From Aplectana chamaeleonis (taxonomy: Eukaryota > Nematoda > Chromadorea > Rhabditida > Cosmocercidae): DNA of 64,000 nucleotides. Below the pieces are notes generated by a model, which made no database searches, was not told the origin of the DNA, and was given only the letters and a program-made list of their open reading frames with translations. The stretch is from the NCBI GenBank assembly GCA_029168955.1, contig JAPDOI010001713.1:86288-150287 (forward strand), in the 5' to 3' direction. A program made the position numbers and the translations under genes. Shown piece after piece: positions 54,866-64,000 of the stretch (position 1 is its first letter; every line of letters starts with the position of its first letter).

Positions 54866-55093
54866 TCACCATCTATGCACACAGGTATATCCATGCATCC
54901 GCATCTTCTCTAATCTAAGAGACAATCTTTTATTCGAAATTGCATTCGACGTGTTCAGGGTTTTGCCGAAATTCCCTCTTCCAACGCGTTTCTTTTCCTG
55001 TTGTTGCACTTTCCATCGTTTCCTGTCATTTGAAGTCCATTTCTGTGCTTCTCTTTGCAGGAAGCGAACGCGTTTTTCGTATTCATATTTCAT
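54866..55093 (-). other. Unassigned 75-codon basic frame
   Basis: Encodes a Lys/Arg/Gln-rich stretch (EYEKRVRFLQREAQKW, RKRWKVQQQEKKRVGRG). It lies outside the repeat families I could define, so it might be an exon, but there is no known motif and no clear splice sites. Possibly chance. Confidence 0.2.
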
Positions 55094-55099
55094 TTCGAA

Positions 55100-55605
55100 A
55101 CATATATGTAGATTCCCGGCTATTGTTTAGGTAACCCCTGCATCGTCTTCGCGGACTGTGATTGTTGTGGCATACTTTTTTGTATATTCAACATCGTGGT
55201 ATGTTCATTATACCTGTGCTGTGTTCTCTTATGTGATTCCATATCTTCGGTTTTGAATCCCTAATTTGCTCCGCAGGATAGGTTTATAATGTACTGGAGA
55301 CTTCATTCAGCATCTCCATAAGAAAATTTCGTTTTTTTCTCTCTTGACTCCAAATCCTACCTCGTCAGTACTATCCCTATTCCTGATGGTTAACGCACTT
55401 TTACCCCATTTTTCCTCTTCTCATAGTTTCTGTCCATCCCCTGCTTTTTTAAATGCTTCCAACTCTCCTTGTAGCCTCCGCCCCTCTATCCTGTCAGCTC
55501 GCTGTTGGAAAAGTTCTTCCTGATCGATCCCGTTACATTCCTATTTCTTTTTTTACCCTGTCACTAAATTTTGCCTTTCCGCCCTTTCCTTCCGTGTCTC
55601 AGAAC
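55100..55605. other. No gene seen; pyrimidine-rich
   Basis: Increasingly CT-rich towards the microsatellite. Confidence 0.3.
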
Positions 55606-55610
55606 TTTTC

Positions 55611-55612
55611 AT

Positions 55613-55659
<47 letters not shown>

Positions 55660-56267
55660 ACTTTCTCTCTCTCCTCTCTTTCCTGTCTCTCTCCTCTCCT
55701 CTCTCCTCTCTCTCTCTCTCTCTCTCCTCCTCTCTCTCCTTTCTCTCCTCTCTCTCCTTTCTCCTCTCTCTCCTCTCTCTTTCCTGTCTTTCTACTCTCC
55801 TCTCTATATCTCTCTCTCTATCTCTACTCTATCTCTCTCCTCTCTCTCCTCTCTCTCCTCTCTTTCCTGTCTCTACTCTCTCATCTCTACTCTCTCTCTC
55901 TCTCTCTCTATATATCTCTCTCCTCTATCTCTACTCTATATCTCCCTCCTCTACTCTCTCCTCTCTCTCCTTTCTCTCTATATATATATCTCTCTCCTTT
56001 GTCTCCACTCTGCACTCTCTCTCTCTCCTCTCTCCTCTCTCCTCTCTCTCTCTCCTCTCTCTCTTTCCTCCTCTCTCCTCTCTCCTCTCTCCTCTCTTCC
56101 TCTCTTCTCTCTCCCTCTCCTCTCTCCTCGCTCCTCGCTCCTCTCTCCTCTATCTCCACTCTATATCTCTCTCTCATCTCCTCTCTCTACTCTTTTTCTC
56201 TCCTCTCTCTCCTCTCTCTCTCTCTCTCTGTATCTCTCTCCTTTCTCTCCACTCTACATCACTCTCT

Positions 56268-56315
<48 letters not shown>

Positions 56316-56330
56316 CTGTCGCTGCGTTCC
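55611..56330 (+). repeat. (CT)n-rich polypyrimidine tract, about 720 bp
   Basis: Almost unbroken CTCTCT with interspersed TATATCT and CCTCTC. Three plus-strand frames of 278-379 codons through it (Ser/Leu only) are low-complexity artefacts. Confidence 0.95.
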
Positions 56331-56334
56331 TGTT

Positions 56335-56835
56335 CACCACCTCTGTTCCATTTTGTTTTTTTCAAATCTTTGCTCCCATTTTTTCTCCTCCCTCTCCAAC
56401 TCGCCATTTTCTTTGTTCTCTCTACTTTCACCTTGGATCTCATCTAATTCTTTTTATTCTTGTTTAACATCTATTACATTTTTTCGTTATGCTGTATCGA
56501 ACTTACAGAAATTTCTTGACCAACAACACTCTTCACTAATGATTTTGAAAAATCAAAATTATACTAGTTGGTTGGGCAAAGTTGTTCTATGAACTCCTAC
56601 ATATATGATGTTCTCGTCCCCTCTGTCGAGTATGACGATGGGGCCAGTTAACTGTCATGATTAGCCCAATCAGAGGCAGAAATTCCATGCTAATAGACAG
56701 CAAACTCATGGCTCACGTTTATGAACACCGCTATTCTCACTTATTGGCCTGTGTAGACCAAACGGTCAAAATCATCCGTGTCTGGATAGGGGAAAGTCGC
56801 ATCGAAACAAGAAGCGTGCGCGTCGAGTTAGTGGG
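56335..56835. other. No gene seen
   Basis: No feature recognised. Confidence 0.3.
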
Positions 56836-56839
56836 GTGG

Positions 56840-57203
56840 TCCCGTTACGGACAAAAACGATCGATATCTCTCACCGCTGATTTCGCTTTGATCAACATTC
56901 TCCACTTTCTTCTTCATCTTCTTTATTTCTTTCCATTCCCCCTCCTCTTAATATGTTCATCTAGTAAGTTTTCTTCAGTTGTTCGTGGGTGAGTTCCGGA
57001 ATTGAAAAGTCATTCGGTCTAAAACATGCCATGAAGAGAAAAATAGTTCAACAACGTTCAACTATACAATCCATTAATATGAGGAAAAATATAGAATCGA
57101 GGAGAAATTGCGATAAAAGAGAGAAGAGGAAGACGATTAGGTTAAGTGTTGGTCACGGGAAAATCAGCGGTGAGCGTTATCGATTGTTTTTACCTTTAAC
57201 GGG
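56840..57203. mobile_element. 364-bp TIR element (CCCGTTA ends)
   Basis: CCCGTTACGGACAAAAACG and CGATATCTCTCACCGCTGAT at the left are inverted at the right (AAATCAGCGGTGAGCG, CGATTGTTTTTACC, TAACGGGG). The TIR is about 45 bp. No TSD was established. Confidence 0.55.
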
Positions 57204-57384
57204 GCCATCCCACACGCTCGACATGCGCGCTCCTAGTTGCGTGCCGTCTTCCCTCACCAGACAGTTGACGATGTGTATTTATACACATTAACCAAAAGTC
57301 GGAAAGTGCAGTTTTCATTTTTTTAAATTTCGTGAAAAATTCTCATAATCATTTGTCACTTTATCCGAACAGAGTCGTCCGTGT

Positions 57385-57430
57385 ACTTTGAAATTCGCGG
57401 AGCCGCCGCGGTATTGTTGCGGAGGTACTG
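57385..57430 (+). mobile_element. Family B fragment
   Basis: GCGGAGCCGCCGCGG and GTTGCGGAGG only; the rest of the element is missing. Confidence 0.4.
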
Positions 57431-57806
57431 CGGCGCGGTCCAGTTTTGTTGTGCTAAAGTGGCTACATCGGCGTAGGTTCTCCCAATGTTCGGCGCAAGC
57501 GTTTGCGCTGCGGAAGCCAGTAACTAAGCTCCCTCGTAGTTGTTCAGCGATTGCTGCGACACGACCGCTCGCTCTATTTCACTGCAACTGCCGGTGGCGA
57601 AAAATCAGGCCACTGTGCTCTTGTATTCAGAAAAAAGGAAAACAAGTTACTTGTAATATAAATGTAACTTACTTTAATGTCTCAAGTAACTTAAATTTAT
57701 ATCGCTTGCAAGTTACACTTATGTTAAATGTTATTTACATTCTCATTTACACCATAGGTGGCCATCAGGCGACGCGGACGACACGCGACACGGAGGACGC
57801 GTCCAA

Positions 57807-57889
57807 GACCACGCGATACGCGAAAAACGCTGTGCGAAGCCGTCCCTATTAGTGTGGGGTCAAGTACCTCAAACATGGGTAATTGAACC
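57807..57889 (-). ncRNA. SL RNA-like cassette, family A copy 8
   Basis: Leader 20 of 22 to SL1 followed by GTAC. GCGTTTTTCGCG stands at the Sm-like position. The CCCCACAC stem arm is present. Confidence 0.42.
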
Positions 57890-58004
57890 GACATCAACGC
57901 CAGTCCTGAGCCTGACCCCGGGAGTGCGTCGTATAAGTTATTTGCGACTTATCCTGTGTCATTGAAGTTACATGTAACATATCGGAGGCGCACTTCAGGC
58001 GGTA

Positions 58005-58283
58005 CTGTGCTTATCTGGGCCTAATTCCGGTCCGTAATTGCGTCTCGACACATTTTGCTGCCGCACGCTCCCGAGTCAGAAGAGCTTCCAGCGCCGCAGC
58101 CGCCGATCTGCTGACTTCAGGTGGATTTTGGAAACTAGAAACTAAGAAAAATTGGAGAAAATTGTATAGAAAAGCCACATCTAGTCGGCCTTAGCGCAGG
58201 AAACCCGACTGAATCAAGCGCGTGCGGCTGCAAAGCGTGTCGAGACGCAATTGCGGACCGGAATTTGGCCCAGATAAGCACAG
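58005..58283. mobile_element. TA-flanked MITE (CTGTGCTT ends), copy 3
   Basis: CTGTGCTTATCTGGGCC to GGCCCAGATAAGCACAG with TA at 58003-58004 and 58284-58285. Inserted in family A copy 8. Confidence 0.9.
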
Positions 58284-58414
58284 TAGATATGTTGCGTGTA
58301 ATTTAGATGACCTGAGACGAGTCGCAACTAACTTACATCGGGTTGGATATGTTACAAGTAACTTGTTTTCGTCCTTTTATGTTACAAGTAACTTGTTTTC
58401 ATTTTTCTGCGTAG

Positions 58415-59425
58415 GACTTTCCTGCCGTTGACTGGATACAAGATAAATTCAAATGGATGATAAGTCTTGGTAATGCAAAAGTTTTAAATATTCGCTTTTT
58501 ACATAATTTATTAATATTTTTTTGTCTGAAGTGTCATTATTAACATTTTTTCATTTTTATTTCTTCTGTGTCTTTTTTTTTTTGAGGATCGTGTCACGTT
58601 TTCATATGCTGACACATGATTAATTTCACTGCATAAGGTGAATTTATAAAATTAAATCCATGAAGCTCTTATGCATATTTGTATTTAAGATAGCGGGTCA
58701 TTCGATAAAAATATGCCGACTAAGCAGCTGTGTTCTAGGAGGAGGGGTATTCTTTGAAATAGGCGGCCAGTTGGCGAAAGAATCATCGATTCTTCATTTG
58801 CATACCTCATTGTCAGGCTTCTTCTAGAAGTTTGCGCTGAGGTTTTTTTTTCAAATTGGGTAGTCTGCCACTTTCTCTGCTCGTCTCTTCTCTCCTCGCC
58901 TCTCGCCTCATACATAGAAAAACGTAATTCACCCAATAGAAACCGCCATTTTTATTACATTGGGGGTAACGTTACAGCACAAAAATAAAACCATTATTTA
59001 AAATTCTGTTGCCATTACACATCGATTGAGACCGGTGCTCGCGGCGCGGCCAGTTGTTTATTGCTATGCAAGTCGTAAATTTGTGTTCTCCTCTTGGACA
59101 AAAATAGAATTTTAAAATGGCTAGTTCTGCTGTTTTTCACTTATCGACTCCGCTGCTGAGAGCAGGGCTGTCACATTCATTGCAGAATATATGATTCATC
59201 AAGTGAATTTGTTTGTTTGGTTTTAAAGTCGGATGGGGAGAATAAGTTGAATATGCCTTTTGAGGGCATGGAGAAAAATCCCAACTGGAGCTATTTCAAA
59301 TCCTTTGGCTCAGCTTAAGCGTTTTAATGTGCTTTCTTTTTCTAAAAAACTGAAAAAGAACTAGATAAAAATGGATGATTTCATAAACGAAAAAATGACA
59401 AGTCAAAACTGCTGGTTCAGAGCAC
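58415..59425. other. No gene seen
   Basis: AT-rich with homopolymer runs; an 83-codon minus frame (58685-58936) has no motif. Confidence 0.35.
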
Positions 59426-59428
59426 CTA

Positions 59429-60201
59429 CTCAGAAAAATCAAAACAAGTTACTTGTAATATAAATGTAACTTACTTGAATGTCTCAAGTAACTTACATTT
59501 ATATTACATATAGCATACTCTGACCTATTACATGTAACATACATTTATATTACATGTAACTTACATCTATATTACATGTAAGTTACACTTATCTTTACAC
59601 GTAAGTTACACTTATCTTACATGTAACTTACATTCAGAACGACACATCACTATGGGTGGCCATCACGTGACGCAGACGACACCGCGACACAGAAGGGCGC
59701 GTCCCAGACCACACACTACGCAACAAAATGCGGTGCACGGCGACCTTTCCACTGCTGGTGGGGGGGTCAAGTACCTCAAACTTGGGTAATTGAACCAACA
59801 GGAACGCCAGTCTTAAAACTGTTACCTCGCGAGAGTGCGTATTACATCCCCTGGTAAATATCTTCTAGGCCGGTTGATTACTTACGACTTTATTGTGCCA
59901 TTTAAGTTTACATGTAACATATCGGAGGTGCACTTCACGCATTGTCTTCTCAGAAATCTAAAACGAGTTACTTGTAGCATATCTAAGCTGATGTAAGTTA
60001 CTTGCGACTTATCTCCAGTCATTTAACTTACATGTAACATATCGGAGGGGAACTCCACGCAGTATCCCACCGATATGTTACATGTAACTTAAACGACCTG
60101 AGATAAGTCATAAGTAACTTACATCAACTCGAATATGTTACAAGCGTAACTTGTTTTCGGCCTTTTATGTTACGCGAGTAGCTTGTTTTCATTTTCCTGA
60201 G
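59429..60201 (-). mobile_element. Family A element, copy 9, TA flanks
   Basis: CTCAGAAAAATCAAAACAAG to CATTTTCCTGAG, 773 bp, with TA at 59427-59428 and 60202-60203. Several small insertions relative to other copies. Confidence 0.9.
59707..59796 (-). ncRNA. SL RNA-like cassette, family A copy 9
   Basis: Leader 21 of 22 to SL1 with GTAC. CATTTTGTTG at the Sm-like position and GACCCCCC / GTGTGTGGTC arms; slightly longer than other copies through small insertions. Confidence 0.5.
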
Positions 60202-60257
60202 TACCTGCTACTTCTTGGTCGGTCGAGCTGCGGCGTGATCCGCCGTTGCTTTACGCG

Positions 60258-60384
60258 CCGTTTATACTTCAGCCGCCGCGCGGCGCAGCGAAATCCTATA
60301 ATATCGATCGTGCATGCACCGCCCGATCTAATATTACAAAATGCACTGTGCTGTGCGCCGCTTGGCGGTGGGGAGTATAAACGG
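60258..60384. mobile_element. Small GC-rich foldback MITE, best copy
   Basis: CCGTTTATACTTCAGCC at the left is inverted as GGTGGGGAGTATAAACGG at the right. 127 bp. Centre has ATCGATCGTGCATGCACC. Confidence 0.75.
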
Positions 60385-60439
60385 ACGACTCATTGACGTC
60401 GTAATCATTTAAGCGATCGGGATCATGCAACGTAGCGGT

Positions 60440-62060
60440 GGCGTGGGGAAGGAGCAGAATAAGAGACAGAAGAGGTCCAGGGGAAAAGTTAGAAAAGATA
60501 GAGAGACATTAAGACGAGAGGTGAAAGGCAGACGAAGATAGAGAGGCGGAGGAAGAGACGTAGAGAGAAAGTCAAGGAGAGTTTGGCAGAGTCAGATATG
60601 TAGAAATAGGAGCATAGGTAGTGATAGACAGAAAAAAAGTGAGGGTAAGTATGAGAGAGAAGTGTAAAGAAAAGGACAGAAGAAAGAGGAAGAGAGAGCG
60701 ATATCAAAACGTGAAGATAGACGCGGATAGAGAAAGAGAGAGAAGCATAGGCATGGAGATTAGAGAGACAGGAAACAGAGAGGGGAGGCGTGAGTATAGA
60801 GAGGGCACAAAAGATCAAAACGTTGCAAACAAATAATAAGGTCAGATGGGGATAGGAAGAGGCAAGAGAGAGGATTAGAGTACAAAAGCAAAAGAAAGAC
60901 AAGGGGGCCTTGATGGGCAGAGATGAATTGATACGGATAGACACAGAGACGGAGTGAATCATGGGCGTGGGGGATGCAGAGTCAGAGGGAGAGAGGGGGG
61001 GTCAGATGGGGGCAGATTCTTATGAATCTAGGGGAGAGGCAGAGGACGTAAAGACATGAATCGCTGGAGAGAGGCATGGGGTGGATAGAGACAGAGAGAA
61101 ACTGGAAGTGAATGGGACAGGGACAAAAATGAGAGAGACAGGGAGAAATCGAGCAAATAGAGATGGACAGCTTCAGTGACAGATCTCAAAGGCATGGTGG
61201 GAAGATACAGACAAAGAGACAGCAGAGAGGAAGTGAATTAGGGAGGGAGAAACAAGGTGATAGGGGAGGGTATTTTGTGAGACGTAGGCAACGGGAAACA
61301 CAGTGCAGCACAGTTGTGCCCAAGAGGGGAGGGAGGTAGAGACACAGAGACAGGCAGAGACATAGGGACTGATATGCGAAGAGAGAGCAGAGGCAGAGAG
61401 AGAAGTTGATGAGAGTGGAGGAGGGAAGATCCAAGGACAGCTGAGGGAGGGAGGCAAGGGTAGATATGTATAGAAATGGAGAAGGTGAGATGCAGAGAGA
61501 GAGAGAAGGAGAGAGAGAGAGATTGGGAGAAAATGGGAGAAGAATAAGTGCATATGAAGGTATGGAAAGGTATGAACAGAAAGATCCAGAGAGAGAAGGG
61601 CGATTAGAGACAGAAAGAAACGGAAAGGGACTAGAACAGAAAGAACTAGAGCCAGGAAGGCACATAAAGACATAGAAAGAGGGGATTTTATGACACTAGC
61701 ATGGTGGAAGATACAGATTTCTCAAAACAAAGAGAGATATTATCAGAAGAGAGAGAGGTGAAGTAGAGAGAAACCAAGGGCCACATAAAGGACTGGGGAA
61801 AGTGACAGTGTGGGCAAAGCAAAAGGGTAAATATAGACAGAGAGTTGGAGTGAGGTCAGACAGAATGATATAGGTAGATATGGAGACGTGGAAGGAGAGG
61901 GAGAGGATTAGGCTACAGAGAAGACATTACAGATGGAGACACCGGAGAGACAAAGACAGAAAGAGATGGATCGAGAAAACTACGGCAGAGTGTTAAGGAA
62001 AGGGAAGAGAGAAAAGTAAAACTGAGAGAGGAAAGAAAGAAAAAGCGAGGAGGTTGGAAT
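60440..62060 (+). repeat. Purine-rich (GA) tract, about 1.6 kb
   Basis: Degenerate AGAGAGACAGAGAG wording with few pyrimidines on the plus strand. Minus-strand frames of 157-166 codons are low complexity. Confidence 0.9.
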
Positions 62061-62064
62061 AGGA

Positions 62065-62590
62065 GAGACTCGGAGTTTCAATTTTTCCTCAACTGCAACC
62101 CTAGAATCCGCTTTTTACTTCCAGGAATCTTTTCAGGAGTCAAATTACCATTATAGCCAATGCAACTCAGATTTCCAGAGGCTGAAAACAGCAGCAATAT
62201 TCTCATGTGGAGAACAAATTTTGTCCGAATACCGACCATAGCCCCTTTCTGAATTGTTTGGGTTTGTGCAGTTTTTCTTCTTTTTTCTTTTTTTTTCCGA
62301 TTGAAGCGATTACTGTGTGAATCTTTCTTCCGCACACCTTTGCATAAGCAGGAACTATGCCGCGTGGAGTGGGCAAAGGGTTGCTATTTTTCTTCTCGCG
62401 AAAGGCAGTGTCTTGATGCGCACATTGTTTTCTACTTGCAAATGTACTACATGTTTTTTTTTCTGATGGACTGTTTTTGAAAATCAAGTTTATGTTTTTG
62501 TATGTTCTGATATTATTCGTTGACTGTTTGTGTGAGCAATGGAAAATTCAGCACAAATTTTATATAGGTTGGTGCTGTATGGTGTGCGAA
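62065..62590. other. No gene seen
   Basis: AGGCAGTGTCTTGATGCGC near 62405 is a weak TTAA-MITE-like end. Otherwise nothing. Confidence 0.3.
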
Positions 62591-62599
62591 CTCCTCTGA

Positions 62600-62886
62600 C
62601 AGTGAAATTTAAAGCTTCTGGTCCAACCCGGTCCGCAATTGTAATCTGGACACGCCTGGCAAGGCCGCACTCGCTCGAGCAAGTCGAGTTTCCAGCGCCA
62701 AAGCAGACTCGTTGTGGCTTTTTTACACAGTTTCCTCCAATTTTTTTTAGTTTTCAGTTCCCAAAATCCACCCAGAGTCAACAGATCGGCGGCTGCGGCT
62801 CTGGAAACTCTTCCGATTCGAAAGCGCGCGGCCGCAAAGCGTGTCGAGATGCAATTGCGGGCCGGAATTTGGCCCAGAGAAGCACA
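62600..62886. mobile_element. TA-flanked MITE copy 4, left end decayed
   Basis: GGTCCGCAATTGTAATC near the left and GGCCCAGAGAAGCACAG at the right; the first ten bases of the left end are lost. Confidence 0.7.
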
Positions 62887-62904
62887 GCACTACGTATTAG
62901 CCAA

Positions 62905-64000
62905 AGTGGTCATTCCGATCGGAATGTACTTTTCTAGAATCATTTTTCGTCGTAGAATCCGAGGATGCCTTTCGCAGCTGCCTAGAATCACTCTGAACAA
63001 AGTTATAGGCGTCTTCTCTCTGATTTTCCTATATGCCATTATTGTAACTCCTCCAATAAGACATCAATTTCACGAAAATCCGCAACGGACCTCATAGTCG
63101 TGTTCACCGCCCAAAAACCTCACTAGGCAAAGTTTGAGGAAAGCACATTTTTCGAACCTTTGGACTTGGATTTTCGGTTCAGCGTTCACTTACTGTGCTT
63201 CTCTAGGCCAAATTTCGGTCCGCAGTTGCGTCTCGACACCCTTTGCGGGCGCACGCTCCGGAGTCGGAACGGGTTCCAGTGCCGCAGCCGCCGATCTGTT
63301 GGCTCTAGGTGGGTTTAGGAAACTGAAAACTAGGGAAAAAAGCTCCATCGAGTCGGCTTTGGCCCTGGAAACTCGACCGAATAGAGCGCGTGCGGCCGCA
63401 AAGCGTGTCGAGACGCGATTGCGAACCGCGATTCGGCCCAGAGAAGCACAGTATATCAATTACGGGCTACTGAGAGCGTTGAAGACAAATATTCCTAACT
63501 TGACTTTGAATTCTTTCAAAAGGGTTATTTGGAGTGCTGATCACGAATCTGAGGTTTATTTGTGGTTTTTCCAGAGTTTTGGACTGAATTCGTTCAATGC
63601 TTCCCACCGGCAGAAGAATTTGACGGCAAAATCGACTTCTGACGGTTTCCGGGATGTGGCGAAAGGTGTGGCTCAAATCGTCATTCTAAGCATAATTTGG
63701 AGTGCTCCACACGAATATGATGTCTTTTTATCGATTTTTTTACAGCTTACGGTAGATTACGGTGGGTATACGGTATTTTGGTCAAAGTCTCAGATTTGTC
63801 TCAAAGTTTCTATGTGGGGGTTATTTGGGGTGCTGAATACGAATTCGATGTCCATTTGTCGATTCTCGAATTATTAATGCACGTTTTGCCTCCTAAATGG
63901 CATGTGACCTACCGTAACCTACAGTAAACCTTGAAATTTCGACGAGCGAACCCCAGATTCGTGTTCAGCACCGCAGCTCACCCCTAATTACATGTTTTAA
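62905..64000 (+). mobile_element. Family D element, second copy, runs off the window
   Basis: GTGGTCATTCCGATCGGAA onward matches 8608-8850, then GTGCTGATCACGAATCTGAG (63534) and GGGGTGCTGAATACGAATT (63829) modules as in the first copy. It is interrupted by the TA MITE at 63193-63451 and its right end is beyond 64000. Confidence 0.7.
63193..63451. mobile_element. TA-flanked MITE (CTGTGCTT ends), copy 5
   Basis: CTGTGCTTCTCTAGGCC to GGCCCAGAGAAGCACAG, TA at 63191-63192 and 63452-63453. 259 bp, inserted in family D. Confidence 0.9.

Larger units (their letters stand above)
57626..58411 (-). mobile_element. Family A element, copy 8, interrupted by a TA MITE
   Basis: Left end degenerate (TTCAGAAAAAAGG), right end CATTTTTCTGCG. 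The family A sequence breaks at a TA where the 58005-58283 MITE is inserted and continues after it. Confidence 0.85.

Noticed and set aside
55453..56592. Three long plus-strand open frames (278-379 codons)
   Set aside because: They are Ser/Leu-only translations of the CT microsatellite.
38473..59796. SL1-like sequences as ends of retro-copied mRNAs
   Set aside because: Most copies are followed by a GT donor rather than exon sequence, and they sit in the middle of TIR elements with a shared upstream block.
60489..61673. Minus-strand frames of 157-166 codons with a membrane-protein look
   Set aside because: They are translations of a purine-rich low-complexity tract; the apparent hydrophobicity comes from CTC/TCT codons.
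63134..63877. 247-codon plus-strand frame
   Set aside because: It crosses a TA-flanked MITE and family D modules, so it is a chance fusion of two repeats.

Overview
The window reads as gene-poor, repeat-saturated nuclear DNA from a nematode. The best evidence for the organism is a 22-nt sequence that recurs about a dozen times and matches the nematode spliced leader SL1 at 17 to 21 of 22 positions. In most copies it is followed directly by a GT splice donor, as in an SL RNA gene. Abundant TTAA-targeted MITEs with TTTAAAGG ends, mariner elements and a Penelope-like element fit an invertebrate of this kind. I found no convincing complete host protein gene. The only host-gene candidate is one possible globin-like exon near 35.2-35.3 kb on the minus strand.

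Layout. 0-19 kb: inverted-repeat elements, TTAA MITEs, a 525-bp palindrome (3784-4308), a GCGGAGCCGC-rich family with an SL RNA-like core (about 6.2 and 7.2-7.7 kb), and a 1.1-kb element built from repeated modules (8587-9672). 19-22 kb: a palindromic pair of mariner C-terminal fragments, one arm split by a 1.8-kb element with 8-bp target duplications and TTCGAA-rich ends. 22.6-25.9 kb: a mariner with 35-bp perfect inverted repeats, split by a 5'-truncated Penelope-like retroelement (RT plus GIY-YIG) flanked by a 10-bp duplication. 26-38 kb: MITEs, a G-rich tandem array, a hAT-like 1.86-kb element inside a minisatellite, and another element with the SL RNA-like core (32336-33042). 38-60 kb: nine copies of one TIR element (ends CTCAGAAAAATC), most carrying an SL1-like exon plus donor, several interrupted by other elements. 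55.6-56.3 kb is a pyrimidine tract and 60.4-62.1 kb a purine-rich tract. 62.6-64 kb repeats families already seen near 8.6 kb and 53 kb.

Most notable: the SL1-like exon lies in at least three differently ended mobile-element families. In two of them it is accompanied by a shared block about 41 bp upstream, a covarying hairpin, an Sm-like site and a 3' hairpin. That is the layout of an SL RNA gene in 129-133 nt, so SL RNA transcription units appear to have been captured and spread by non-autonomous DNA transposons. Whether any copy is transcribed or used in trans-splicing cannot be told from sequence alone. All coordinates and alignments were made by eye, so element ends are accurate to a few bases only where a target duplication is named.
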